A stretch of DNA of 63,477 nt from Clostridia bacterium. GTDB lineage: Bacteria; Bacillota; Thermoanaerobacteria; Thermoanaerobacterales; Thermoanaerobacteraceae. The DNA is taken from NCBI GenBank assembly GCA_012840485.1, contig DULG01000004.1, positions 1 to 63,477 on the forward strand. The letters run 5' to 3'. A program made the position numbers and the translations under genes. Positions 19,324-26,861 of this stretch are shown here, in pieces; positions within the stretch are counted from its first letter, which is position 1, and each line of letters begins with the position of its first letter. The notes under the pieces are model-generated. The model searched no databases. It saw nothing but the letters and a program-made list of their open reading frames with translations, and was not told the DNA's origin.

Positions 19324-19979
19324 TTAACTCCCTCCAATATTTTTATTATCACAGATGCAAATTCTCCCCAAGTGACATAACTTTTAGGGTCATAATGTTT
19401 ATCTATAATTCCTTTCATCTGTAATTTTTCAATGTCATCCACCTGTTTGTAATCTACACTTCGTAAAAATTTTATCAACCCATCTGCAATCGCCTGAGCA
19501 AAATCTTCGGGTTTTTGTAAAAGCAACTCCAAATTCTGAGGATTTGACATAAAAGCCGTTTCAACAAGTATTGCAGGCATAACTGTGTATTTTAGCACAT
19601 AAAATTTCTCATATTTGACTCCTCTATCTTTTGTCTTTAGTATCTCTACTATTTCATTTTGTACATATTGGGCCAAGTTTCTCCCATCAACACTTCCAGG
19701 ATATGCATAAGTTTCTGTACCATTTGCCGAAGAATCTGTAAAACTATTGCAATGAATAGAGATAAAATAATTTGCTTTGCTTTTGTTAGCTCTATCACAC
19801 CTTTGCTGCAAGTCCACTGTTTCGTCTTTATCTCTTGTCATTATTACACTTATGTTTTTATTAATTAAAATATCCCTTAACTTTAAACCTATATTTAGAT
19901 TTATATCTTTTTCTTTATAATCCCCAACAACAGCTCCTGGATCTTTTCCTCCATGACCAGGGTCAATAGCTATTAACAT
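19320..19979 (-). CDS. N-acetylmuramoyl-L-alanine amidase (Amidase_3)
   Basis: The catalytic domain is complete: IAIDPGHGGKDPGA (zinc His), SIHCNSF (second zinc His) and ILVETAFMSNPQN (catalytic Glu). The enzyme cleaves the bond between N-acetylmuramic acid and the stem peptide. I place the start at the ATG directly before LIAIDPGHGG, preceded by GGTGGTGA; the frame is open 22 codons further upstream, but that extension looks non-native. There is no signal peptide, so export would depend on the downstream holin. The last 30 residues (KGIIDKHYDPKSYVTWGEFA) resemble part of an S-layer-homology repeat and may bind the wall. Confidence 0.88.
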   Translation of the reverse strand: MLIAIDPGHGGKDPGAVVGDYKEKDINLNIGLKLRDILINKNISVIMTRDKDETVDLQQRCDRANKSKANYFISIHCNSFTDSSANGTETYAYPGSVDGRNLAQYVQNEIVEILKTKDRGVKYEKFYVLKYTVMPAILVETAFMSNPQNLELLLQKPEDFAQAIADGLIKFLRSVDYKQVDDIEKLQMKGIIDKHYDPKSYVTWGEFASVIIKILEGVK

Positions 19980-20047
19980 ACCAATCACCACCATTGAAAA
20001 ATTTTTAACCTTTTTTATCATATAATATGCAGAAAAAATTAACAAGT

Positions 20048-21013
20048 TTATGAAAAATTATCTTCTACTTTCTCCTTCAGCCACACTAAAATATCTTCAA
20101 AAACCTCCTCACGATTAATTTCATTTAAAATTTCATGCCTCTTACTAGGATAAATTTTTATATCGACTAATATATTGCCTGAATCCTTATAAATTTCATA
20201 AAGTCTCCTTACTAAAACCCCATATTCCCCTACAGGATCCTCCTCCCCTGAAATTATTAAAATAGGCAAATCTTTTGGTATGTTTTGTAGCCTTTCTTTT
20301 TTATATAAATTTAAAAGTGCCCTGAAAAAATAATAATAAAAGCCTGTTGTGAAAACCCCACCACAAAATGGATCTTCTTCGTATTTATGGACCTCTTCCA
20401 TATCTGTAGTGAGCCAAGCAAATTTACTCAAATTTTCTCCTTTTATTCTCTTGTTATAGCTTCCAAAAGTCAATTTGTCTAAAAGATAACTCCTCTTCTT
20501 TTCTCCCCAAATAAATCTCTCTATAGCTGCCAGTGTGTAACCCAGCCTAACTAAAAATCCTTCTATTGCAGCAGAACCTGACAATATCACTCCATTTATT
20601 TCATTACCGTATCTTATCATATATTCTTGTGCTACAAATGATCCAAAACTATGTCCTAATATAACCAGCGGTAATTCTGGATTTTTTTCTCTTATAAGTC
20701 CACCTACAATATGTTCATCCTCAACAATATTGTTAAATCCATCCTTCCCTATGTACCCTACATTTTCAATGCCCCCTGCAGTCTGTCCATGCCCTCTGTG
20801 GTCATCAGCATAAACCACAAAACCATAACTATTCATATATTTAGCAAATCTTTCATACCTTTTCCCATGTTCAGCCATACCATGAAATATCTGTATAATG
20901 CCTTTAGGATTATTAACATTTTCCCAACAATGAAGATATATTTTCTCCCCATCTTTACCCTCTATAAAAAATCCTCCATAATTCTCCTCCAACGTTATTT
21001 CCCCCTCTCCCAT
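20048..21013 (-). CDS. Alpha/beta hydrolase, monoacylglycerol lipase-like
   Basis: A 321-residue Hydrolase_4/S33-type enzyme. An oxyanion-hole stretch QIFHGMAEHGKRY is followed by YADDHRGHGQT, the nucleophile elbow LGHSFGSFV (Ser), an acid in IISGEEDPVG and a catalytic His in PSKRHEILNE. The order and spacing match bacterial monoglyceride lipases and lysophospholipases. There is no signal peptide, so it is cytoplasmic. It ends two bases before the farthest possible start of the amidase gene, so co-transcription with the lysis pair is possible. Upstream, TTTATAATGATATAATG contains a good -10 element (TATAAT). Confidence 0.85.
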   Translation of the reverse strand: MGEGEITLEENYGGFFIEGKDGEKIYLHCWENVNNPKGIIQIFHGMAEHGKRYERFAKYMNSYGFVVYADDHRGHGQTAGGIENVGYIGKDGFNNIVEDEHIVGGLIREKNPELPLVILGHSFGSFVAQEYMIRYGNEINGVILSGSAAIEGFLVRLGYTLAAIERFIWGEKKRSYLLDKLTFGSYNKRIKGENLSKFAWLTTDMEEVHKYEEDPFCGGVFTTGFYYYFFRALLNLYKKERLQNIPKDLPILIISGEEDPVGEYGVLVRRLYEIYKDSGNILVDIKIYPSKRHEILNEINREEVFEDILVWLKEKVEDNFS

Positions 21014-21152
21014 ATTTTTTGTATTTTAAATAATTACTAAAACTAACCAAATAATATTCCGTTTATATTTCTTAACAACATTATATCATTATAAATAAAA
21101 TATAAAAACTTCCCTTTGAAAAATTTAGAATTTTCTGGAACCATAAATTATA

Positions 21153-21182
21153 CAAAAAATGCTCACCTTTTATAGTGAGCAT
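21153..21182 (-). terminator. Rho-independent terminator after the aconitase X operon
   Basis: On the minus strand ATGCTCAC pairs with GTGAGCAT around an eight-base loop, followed by a six-T run. It ends the aconitase X / reductase unit, about 47 bases after the small-subunit stop. Confidence 0.85.
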
Positions 21183-21228
21183 CTATTCATAAAATTGACA
21201 ATAAATCAAAATTTCCCTTATTAACACA

Positions 21229-21669
21229 TTAGCATAAAATAACAGTTCCATCATTTTTTATTTCTACCACGTCCCCTTCTCTCACAACTTCAAGAAATTC
21301 TTTACCTAGTGAATCCACTGTTATTATCTTTTTATTTAACCATACATCAGTTAAAATAATTCCTGCTGCAGCAAGAGAATCAATCCTATCAGCAAACAAA
21401 AATGCTTTTGGTTCAATATTCATTTTTGCAATTGTCAAAATGACAAGCCCACCCGTTCTTGAACCAATAGTTTGAGGAATGCACAAAATTTTCTGAGTCA
21501 TAATTTTTTTAAAAAGTTCTTTATTATCTTGATCAGAACATATTGCTTTTTTGGCTCTCATAATAATACTCTTTTGAAAAGAGGCAAGTGTATTGAATCC
21601 TTTAGTACTAACTAATGCTTCTCCTTTTACATTTCCAGATATTATGGGTTTTCCTTTAAATACTTTCAC
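21229..21669 (-). CDS. Aconitase X small (swivel) subunit, DUF126 type
   Basis: A 146-residue protein with the swivelling-domain pattern of AcnX: GKPIISGNVKGEALVSTKGFN at the N-terminus, the conserved PQTIGSRTGGLVIL segment that closes the active site, then FADRIDSLAAAGIILTDVW and a terminal KNDGTVILC. It acts together with the large subunit encoded 27 bases upstream. In known cases AcnX dehydrates cis-3-hydroxyproline or mevalonate 5-phosphate; the substrate here is not known. Confidence 0.85.
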   Translation of the reverse strand: MKVFKGKPIISGNVKGEALVSTKGFNTLASFQKSIIMRAKKAICSDQDNKELFKKIMTQKILCIPQTIGSRTGGLVILTIAKMNIEPKAFLFADRIDSLAAAGIILTDVWLNKKIITVDSLGKEFLEVVREGDVVEIKNDGTVILC

Positions 21670-21696
21670 CGATAATCTCCCCTTTAAACAAAGATA

Positions 21697-22959
21697 TTAG
21701 TCTTTCGTCAAAATCTCTAATAATTCTTCATCAGGATAAAAACGAGCTGTAGAATAAGTTCTGAGTTTATTTGAATTAGTAATTACTCTTTTTTTAGAGC
21801 ATATCGGATTATTCATATACATAAGTGGGCAAATTGACGTCAATTTGATCCCAATTTTCTTCATTTCCTCAAAAGTTTTTTTATCATTTTTAACTTTATC
21901 AATTACAGGAAGAGCAGCACAAATATAGGTTATAATATTTAATTTTCCTTTTTCTTTTATTCGAATTTTTATATTTTCAAACCACCAGTATATTTGATTC
22001 AAACTGCAATGGGGACATCCAATAAAACATATCTGTGGCTTACCATTTTCTTTTTTCCACAACAGGGGATAGGAACTATAAACTTTTTCTAATTCTTTTT
22101 CATCTATTACATAAGTAGAATAATCATTTCTCAACAATTCTCTCCCGTGTTCTTTTGCTTCAGGAGTAAGATTTTCAATATGATATAAACCTACCGCACC
22201 ATTTGATGCAGCGGCTGCTCCCAAGTCTTTTAAATAATCTTTTACATCTTCATTAAGTTCTGTTCCAATCAAATCAGAAAGTCCAACAATATAAGGAACA
22301 TCTTCCATAACCGTTAAGCCTATTGCGCTACCTAAAAGCTGTGGATTCGGAAGTTTTTTCACTTGTATTTTAATTAACCAATTTGCTTTTCTCCCCTCTT
22401 CTGTCAAAAAACCAAAATATGGTGCTTTACCCAACACATTGCACAATACATCTATTCCCGCTGAATTTCTATTTGTTCGCGCACCTATCACTGAATTTAC
22501 ATAAACTACTGCAGAAGATTCAGACCACGCCAAAATTTGCCCTTTTTCAGGGATATTCCCAATTTCCTCTAAATAACAGGTACAACTATACGCTTTCTCA
22601 TTTAATATACCTAATTTTTGTAATTGCTCTTCGCACTTTTTCTGTTTACCATATATAAAATTAAAAATAATCCTTTCTAATAAAGAATATTTAACATTTA
22701 TTGGATCAAAAGGCCTTGGGTCAACCGTAAATGGTTTTGGATTTTTTATTCCTGCATTGATTAACTCATCTAGTATATCAAAATAAGGCTTAATCATATT
22801 TGCACCAAAAGAAGTCACAAAATGAGCTGTGCCTTCTATAGGTACTAATTTTTCTGCTCCAAAAATTTCTCCATAAAGTATCACAGATTTTATTATTTTT
22901 TGCCATAATGCTCCCCTTTTCCCTTCCAGCAATTCAATTTCATCCTTCTCCAATTTCAT
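21697..22959 (-). CDS. Aconitase X large (catalytic) subunit, DUF521 type
   Basis: Catalytic domain of an AcnX dehydratase. Visible blocks are PIEGTAHFVTSFGANM near residue 40, TVDPRPFD, a CTCYLEEIGNIPEKG segment with two Cys, SESSAVVYVNSVIGARTNRN, IGCPHCSLNQI and SICPLMYMNNP near the C-terminus; the Cys residues are candidates for the iron-sulfur cluster. I prefer the ATG after AGAAGGTGGAG; a GTG four codons upstream lies within that ribosome binding site. The large and small subunits are separate genes. The upstream enoate-type reductase in the same operon suggests dehydration to an unsaturated acid followed by reduction; this is inference. Confidence 0.85.
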   Translation of the reverse strand: MKLEKDEIELLEGKRGALWQKIIKSVILYGEIFGAEKLVPIEGTAHFVTSFGANMIKPYFDILDELINAGIKNPKPFTVDPRPFDPINVKYSLLERIIFNFIYGKQKKCEEQLQKLGILNEKAYSCTCYLEEIGNIPEKGQILAWSESSAVVYVNSVIGARTNRNSAGIDVLCNVLGKAPYFGFLTEEGRKANWLIKIQVKKLPNPQLLGSAIGLTVMEDVPYIVGLSDLIGTELNEDVKDYLKDLGAAAASNGAVGLYHIENLTPEAKEHGRELLRNDYSTYVIDEKELEKVYSSYPLLWKKENGKPQICFIGCPHCSLNQIYWWFENIKIRIKEKGKLNIITYICAALPVIDKVKNDKKTFEEMKKIGIKLTSICPLMYMNNPICSKKRVITNSNKLRTYSTARFYPDEELLEILTKD

Positions 22960-22987
22960 CGTAATCTCCACCTTCTTAATATCAATT

Positions 22988-25252
22988 TTATAGGCTTCTT
23001 CCTAATAAATATCCCGCTTTAACAGCCTCAAAAACCTTACCAGGAGTAAAGGAGTCTCCAATGTTATATATTGTTTCAGCAACCCTTTCTTTAACGCATT
23101 CATAATATAAATTATTATTTGGAACAAACCCTATCGCTACTACAACAAGGTCCGCCTCAATAGTTATTTCTTCTTCTTTACCACCTATTTTTTTCTCAAA
23201 AGGATTTTTAACATTTGCAGGTAATATAGGTTGCCAAACAGCATAAGGATTAGGGACATTTTTTATTTTTCTTAATACTATCACACTTTTTTCTTTTATA
23301 GATTTAATTTGAGCACAATTAAGAAGCTTTACATTTTTACGCTCTAAATAGTGTATTAAATGCCCTCTATTTGCTGTACAAACACCATTCATAAAATAAG
23401 GAAGCATTTCTATCACTGTAACATTTCTTTTGGCTTTTTCATAAGCTAAATAATAAGCTAATTCGCACCCTACAGCTCCTCCGCCTATTATTACTATCTT
23501 TTCTTTGCCATCAATCATCATAGAATTTTTTAGCAAATCAATAGCTCCTATTACATGAGGTAAATTTGCTCCTTCAACCTTTATCTTTTTTTCTGTTGCG
23601 CCTGTCGCACATATTACCACATTGTATTCTTTGCCTTTTAAATACTCCGTATTAATCTCTTTATTTAATTCCACTTTTAATGAGGACTTCTCAATAGCTT
23701 TATTTACAAGATCGTTTAAATAGTCAAGGTAATTAGCTACATCAAATTTTATTTTCGGGATCGCACCTAACCTTAATATGCCTCCTATTGATGAATCCTT
23801 CTCATAAAGAGTAACCTCATGACCTCTTTTTGCTAAAGTAACGGCACACATTACCCCTGCAGGTCCTGCACCAACAACGGCTATTCTCTTTTTTTCTTTT
23901 ACTGGTAACTCTTCATAATAGAGATCCTCATTTCCTGTTTTTGGATTAACTGCACATTGCGGATGACCACCCTCAATAAACTCATTTATACACCCTTCTT
24001 GATCTCCGATGCATGGAATTACCTCTTCCACCTTCCCAGCATAAACTTTGTTGCACCATTGCGGATCTGCTAAAAGTGGTCTTGCAAGCATTATCATATC
24101 ACACATTTCATCTCGAAGAGCCTTTTCTGCAAGATCTGGATAACCTAACTTTCCTACTGCCACAACAGGTACGTCGAGCCCCACATTTGTTTTAATATTA
24201 TTTTCCTTAAAATAATCCTTCACTATTTTGGAAATTACTAAAAAGCATCCTGGTGGCATGGACCCAGGTGGATGAGGTAACCACCAATTGTCATAACATC
24301 CTAGATCTACATCAAATATATCTATCCCTGCCTTTACAAGATTTTTCATATATTCTAATGTTTGTTCCACAGTTCGTTCGTTTTTAAATTTGCAAAGCGA
24401 TCTAACTTCAGACATTTTTTCCTTGTATGTCTCATTTAATGCCAAAGATAAGTCAATTCTATACATTATCGGATAGAGAGGTCCTACTCTTTTTCTTATT
24501 TCTTTTACAAGTTCAATACCAAAAGCCTGCCAATCTGAAAATTTACCTATCCTCCTCCTATTAAAAGCTGGATTTGTAAGCTGCTCTAACAGGTATCCTT
24601 CATGTCCATGTAAATATACCCCATCAAAAAGGGCAGACTTTGCGTCAGCAGCAGCCTGTCCAGCATTTTTAATGATTTTGTAAAGTTCTTTATTTTTTAA
24701 AGGCCTACAAGGAATTGCAGGAATGTAAAAATTGGGATTCCAAGATGCTGAGACAGGTAATTTGAATTTTTTCAATACGCATTCGGGTGACCCTACTCGT
24801 CCAAGTCCTGGAGTTAATTGGATGAAAATTTTTGATCCGTAAGCGTGGACCGCTTGTGTTATATCACGCCACCCTGATAAAACAGTTCGTGATTTATCAA
24901 TACGCGGAAAATAACTTCTATCTCCACTCTCTGTTACTGAAGGATCAATATCATGACTTACAGGTACTAAACCTGTTGTTATTAATCCTACACCACCTTT
25001 TGCTCTCTCAACAAAGTACTTAATCATTTTCTCACTAGGTCTTCCCATTTCTTCAGCCATAGAAATATTGCCCATAGGTCCCATTACAATACGATTTTTA
25101 ACAGTAATAGAATTTATGCGAATAGGAGAAAAAAGCTTTTCATATGGATAAAGGTTTTTTGTCATTTTGCCCCATTTTAATATTTCTTCATTTAAAAACC
25201 AATCACCTAAGTTATCAATTAATTCTTTGATTGTATCCTGATATTTATTCAT
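22988..25252 (-). CDS. Old-yellow-enzyme / 2-enoate (dienoyl-CoA) reductase family flavoprotein
   Basis: A 754-residue three-domain protein. An FMN TIM barrel (about 35-400) has NRIVMGPMGNISMAEEMG, HGHEGYLLEQ and a MIMLARPLLADP phosphate loop. An iron-sulfur segment (414-433) follows, then an FAD/NAD domain with RIAVVGAGPAGVMCAVTLAKRG and KIVIIGGGAVGCELAYYLA. Family members reduce activated C=C bonds using electrons passed from NAD(P)H through FAD and a [4Fe-4S] cluster. Here the cluster motif reads C414-x2-Asp417-x3-C421-x11-C433: the second Cys is replaced by Asp. It is the first gene of the aconitase X operon. Confidence 0.88.
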   Translation of the reverse strand: MNKYQDTIKELIDNLGDWFLNEEILKWGKMTKNLYPYEKLFSPIRINSITVKNRIVMGPMGNISMAEEMGRPSEKMIKYFVERAKGGVGLITTGLVPVSHDIDPSVTESGDRSYFPRIDKSRTVLSGWRDITQAVHAYGSKIFIQLTPGLGRVGSPECVLKKFKLPVSASWNPNFYIPAIPCRPLKNKELYKIIKNAGQAAADAKSALFDGVYLHGHEGYLLEQLTNPAFNRRRIGKFSDWQAFGIELVKEIRKRVGPLYPIMYRIDLSLALNETYKEKMSEVRSLCKFKNERTVEQTLEYMKNLVKAGIDIFDVDLGCYDNWWLPHPPGSMPPGCFLVISKIVKDYFKENNIKTNVGLDVPVVAVGKLGYPDLAEKALRDEMCDMIMLARPLLADPQWCNKVYAGKVEEVIPCIGDQEGCINEFIEGGHPQCAVNPKTGNEDLYYEELPVKEKKRIAVVGAGPAGVMCAVTLAKRGHEVTLYEKDSSIGGILRLGAIPKIKFDVANYLDYLNDLVNKAIEKSSLKVELNKEINTEYLKGKEYNVVICATGATEKKIKVEGANLPHVIGAIDLLKNSMMIDGKEKIVIIGGGAVGCELAYYLAYEKAKRNVTVIEMLPYFMNGVCTANRGHLIHYLERKNVKLLNCAQIKSIKEKSVIVLRKIKNVPNPYAVWQPILPANVKNPFEKKIGGKEEEITIEADLVVVAIGFVPNNNLYYECVKERVAETIYNIGDSFTPGKVFEAVKAGYLLGRSL

Positions 25253-25469
25253 AAAAACACCCCTTTTAGTTTTGTTTTTTTATAAACTATTAAATTAAAT
25301 AGTGGTATCCTTTCTCCTTTTTATTTTCCAAATCAAAAATTAGTTAATGTAATGAACTTTTATAATAAAAATAAAATCACATTACTGGGCAAAGAATTCA
25401 TAAAGAATATATCTTTAAAACGTGTAATTTTTTTAATTAACAGGAGATTTTAGATAAATTTTTCACAAT

Positions 25470-25520
25470 ATATTTATTCTACACATTATCTCAAAATCCC
25501 TTCTTTTATATTGATAAATT
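25470..25520 (-). promoter_or_regulatory. Repeated upstream element, copy C (before the reductase/aconitase X operon)
   Basis: Minus strand: AAAAGAAGGGATTTTGAGAT, then AATG, then TGTAGAATAAATATATT. It aligns with copy B over about 30 bases with one base of extra spacing and a C-to-A change in the TGTCGAA core. It lies about 220 bases upstream of the reductase start. Confidence 0.45.
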
Positions 25521-25666
25521 TCAATTTATCATTTAAATACTTTAGGTCTTCCTTCTCCTGTCCATGAAATACAAAAGGGCATACAACTTATCTTTTAAAA
25601 TTATTTTCCTGTAAAAATTTATCATTATCTTTATTAATCCTCCTCCTAGAATTCTAGAAAACATGA

Positions 25667-25672
25667 TATAAT
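25667..25672 (+). promoter_or_regulatory. Probable -10 element for folT
   Basis: A perfect TATAAT lies about 16 bases upstream of the first riboswitch stem, the right distance for transcription to begin just before it. No clear -35 hexamer is seen at 17 bases. Confidence 0.5.
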
Positions 25673-25687
25673 AAAAAAAGTAATTCT

Positions 25688-25795
25688 TGGCAGAGTAGGT
25701 GTCTCGCGTAAAGTGACGGAGGATCGGACGTTGCCTTCGTACGAAAAGTCTACTATAAAAGTTAGACTTGCGGTGGGTCATCGCGTCTGCTGCCA
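25688..25795 (+). ncRNA. THF (tetrahydrofolate) riboswitch
   Basis: The folT-type riboswitch core is recognisable. The closing stem is TGGCAG (25688-25693) with CTGCCA (25790-25795). Inside are the conserved AGAGTAGGTG, GCGTAAAGTG, GGATCGGACGTTG and ACGAAAAGTCT blocks and the late GCGGTGGGTCATCGCGTCTG block. An extra internal hairpin (AAGTCTA with TAGACTT) extends one arm. It binds reduced folates and controls the folate transporter gene 72 bases downstream. Mutually exclusive pairing is possible: the 3' strand CTGCCAC (25789-25796) can also pair with GTGGCAG downstream, and a GAGCC...CTCCTT stretch (25802-25815) is complementary to the folT ribosome binding site AAGGAGGCTC. This suggests translational control. 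Confidence 0.92.
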
Positions 25796-25867
25796 CTCCG
25801 GGAGCCTTTTCTCCTTTGGTGTGGCAGTGCTGCCATAACCAAATAAAAAGAAGGAGGCTCTAATTTT

Positions 25868-26401
25868 ATGAAAAAATTTAACACTAGAGAACTTGTATTT
25901 TTAGCTTTGCTGGTAAGTCTCAATATAGTCCTGACTAGAATAGCCAGCATCAGAATTTCTATTGGAGGTATTGAAGGAATAAGAATAGGTTTTGGCGCTT
26001 TCCCAATAATTCTGGGAGGGATTATGTTTGGACCTACAGCTGGTGGAATTGTAGGGACTTTGGGAGACATAGTTGGATATTTCATCAATCCTATGGGACC
26101 CTATATGCCTCATTTTACATTCACGGCAGCTTTAATTGGGATTATACCCCCCATAATTTTAAAACCAATAAAAACCCTTATACCCTCATTTTGGCAACTG
26201 GTCATAGCTATTGGAATAGGTCAGCTTGTATCTTCTGTAATACTGGTACCTTATTTCATCCAATTGCTTTTCCATTTGTCCATGAAAGTTACATTACCCC
26301 CGCGAATTATTACTCAGATTATTCAAGTTCCTTTGTACGCATTATTTACGCGAATAATTTTGGATAAATTACATCTAGCCTTAAAATTTAAAGCAAACTA
26401 G
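25868..26401 (+). CDS. folT: Folate ECF transporter S component FolT
   Basis: A 177-residue membrane protein with about six hydrophobic segments. The ECF S-component pattern is clear: ELVFLALLVSLNIVLTRIASIRI at the start, then IRIGFGAFPIILGGIMFGPTAGGIVGTLGDIVGYFINPMGPYMPHF, typical of FolT. It binds folate outside the cell and delivers it to the shared EcfA/A'/T energising module, which is not encoded here. The ribosome binding site AAGGAGGCTC lies ten bases before the ATG. Control by the upstream THF riboswitch confirms the ligand class. Confidence 0.93.
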   Translation: MKKFNTRELVFLALLVSLNIVLTRIASIRISIGGIEGIRIGFGAFPIILGGIMFGPTAGGIVGTLGDIVGYFINPMGPYMPHFTFTAALIGIIPPIILKPIKTLIPSFWQLVIAIGIGQLVSSVILVPYFIQLLFHLSMKVTLPPRIITQIIQVPLYALFTRIILDKLHLALKFKAN

Positions 26402-26454
26402 AAAATAACTATTTTTATTTTTTAATTGAATGTGATAAAAGATAGTTAAATACT

Positions 26455-26571
26455 ATGAAAGAATTGTTTTTCCACGGTGATTACAGTGATATTGAAGTCG
26501 AAATTGTTTACTCACCTCGATGGGAGAGGGAACGTTTATCATATTTTGCAATGATGGAACTTGGTATATAA
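26455..26571 (+). CDS. Small open frame of unknown function, possibly a remnant
   Basis: A 38-codon frame starting MKELFFHGDYSDIEVEIVY and ending MMELGI. No good ribosome binding site precedes the ATG. It lies between folT and a terminator in a region full of decayed elements, so it may be the tail of a lost gene. I do not recognise it. Confidence 0.25.
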   Translation: MKELFFHGDYSDIEVEIVYSPRWERERLSYFAMMELGI

Positions 26572-26597
26572 AAAGGCGGTTTAAAACCGTCTTTTTA
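26571..26597 (+). terminator. Rho-independent terminator downstream of folT
   Basis: AAAAGGCGGTTT pairs with AAACCGTCTTTTT around a two-to-four-base loop and ends in a T-run. It closes the folT transcription unit about 170 bases after the folT stop; A- and T-runs on both sides could let it work in both directions. Confidence 0.8.
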
Positions 26598-26861
26598 TAT
26601 AGCCTAAAAAATCAATAGTTAAAATTTTAAAAAAGAATTGAACACTATTTATTCTTCGGTTAGGATAAAAGTAGAAACAATTGAAAAACTATCTCAGACA
26701 ACAAAATAAGATTTTATGAACAGATATAACTTAATTATCTACTCTCTAAAGAAACCTTTATTCTTTCTGAAGGAAGGGAATTTATTCGAGTTTTAAGCAT
26801 TTTATATGGTATTGATCTATCTGAAAAGAAGGATTATCTCGATGTAGAAAAATTATCAAAA
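26598..26861. other. Region upstream of the 361-codon gene with a broken coding frame
   Basis: From about 26730 the frame of the downstream gene is open and reads like protein (SEGREFIRVLSILYGIDLSE), but it contains no start codon. A second frame starts MNRYNLIIY at 26716 and stops within 80 bases. This pattern suggests a frameshift or other decay in the true 5' end of the gene. Nothing else is recognised. Confidence 0.5.

Larger units (their letters stand above)
25253..25687. other. Divergent intergenic region between the reductase operon and folT
   Basis: The left 270 bases are AT-rich leader of the minus-strand reductase operon and contain the third copy of the repeated element (25470-25520). 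The right end carries the folT promoter (TATAAT at 25667-25672). No convincing gene is seen; open frames overlapping the riboswitch on the minus strand are by-products of its structure. Confidence 0.5.

Noticed and set aside
18973-19979. Prophage
   Set aside because: Only a holin and an amidase are present. There are no capsid, tail, terminase or integrase genes and no attachment repeats within several kilobases.
25542-25796. Minus-strand open frame across the riboswitch
   Set aside because: It lies opposite a highly conserved structured RNA, has no ribosome binding site and gives an unlikely protein.
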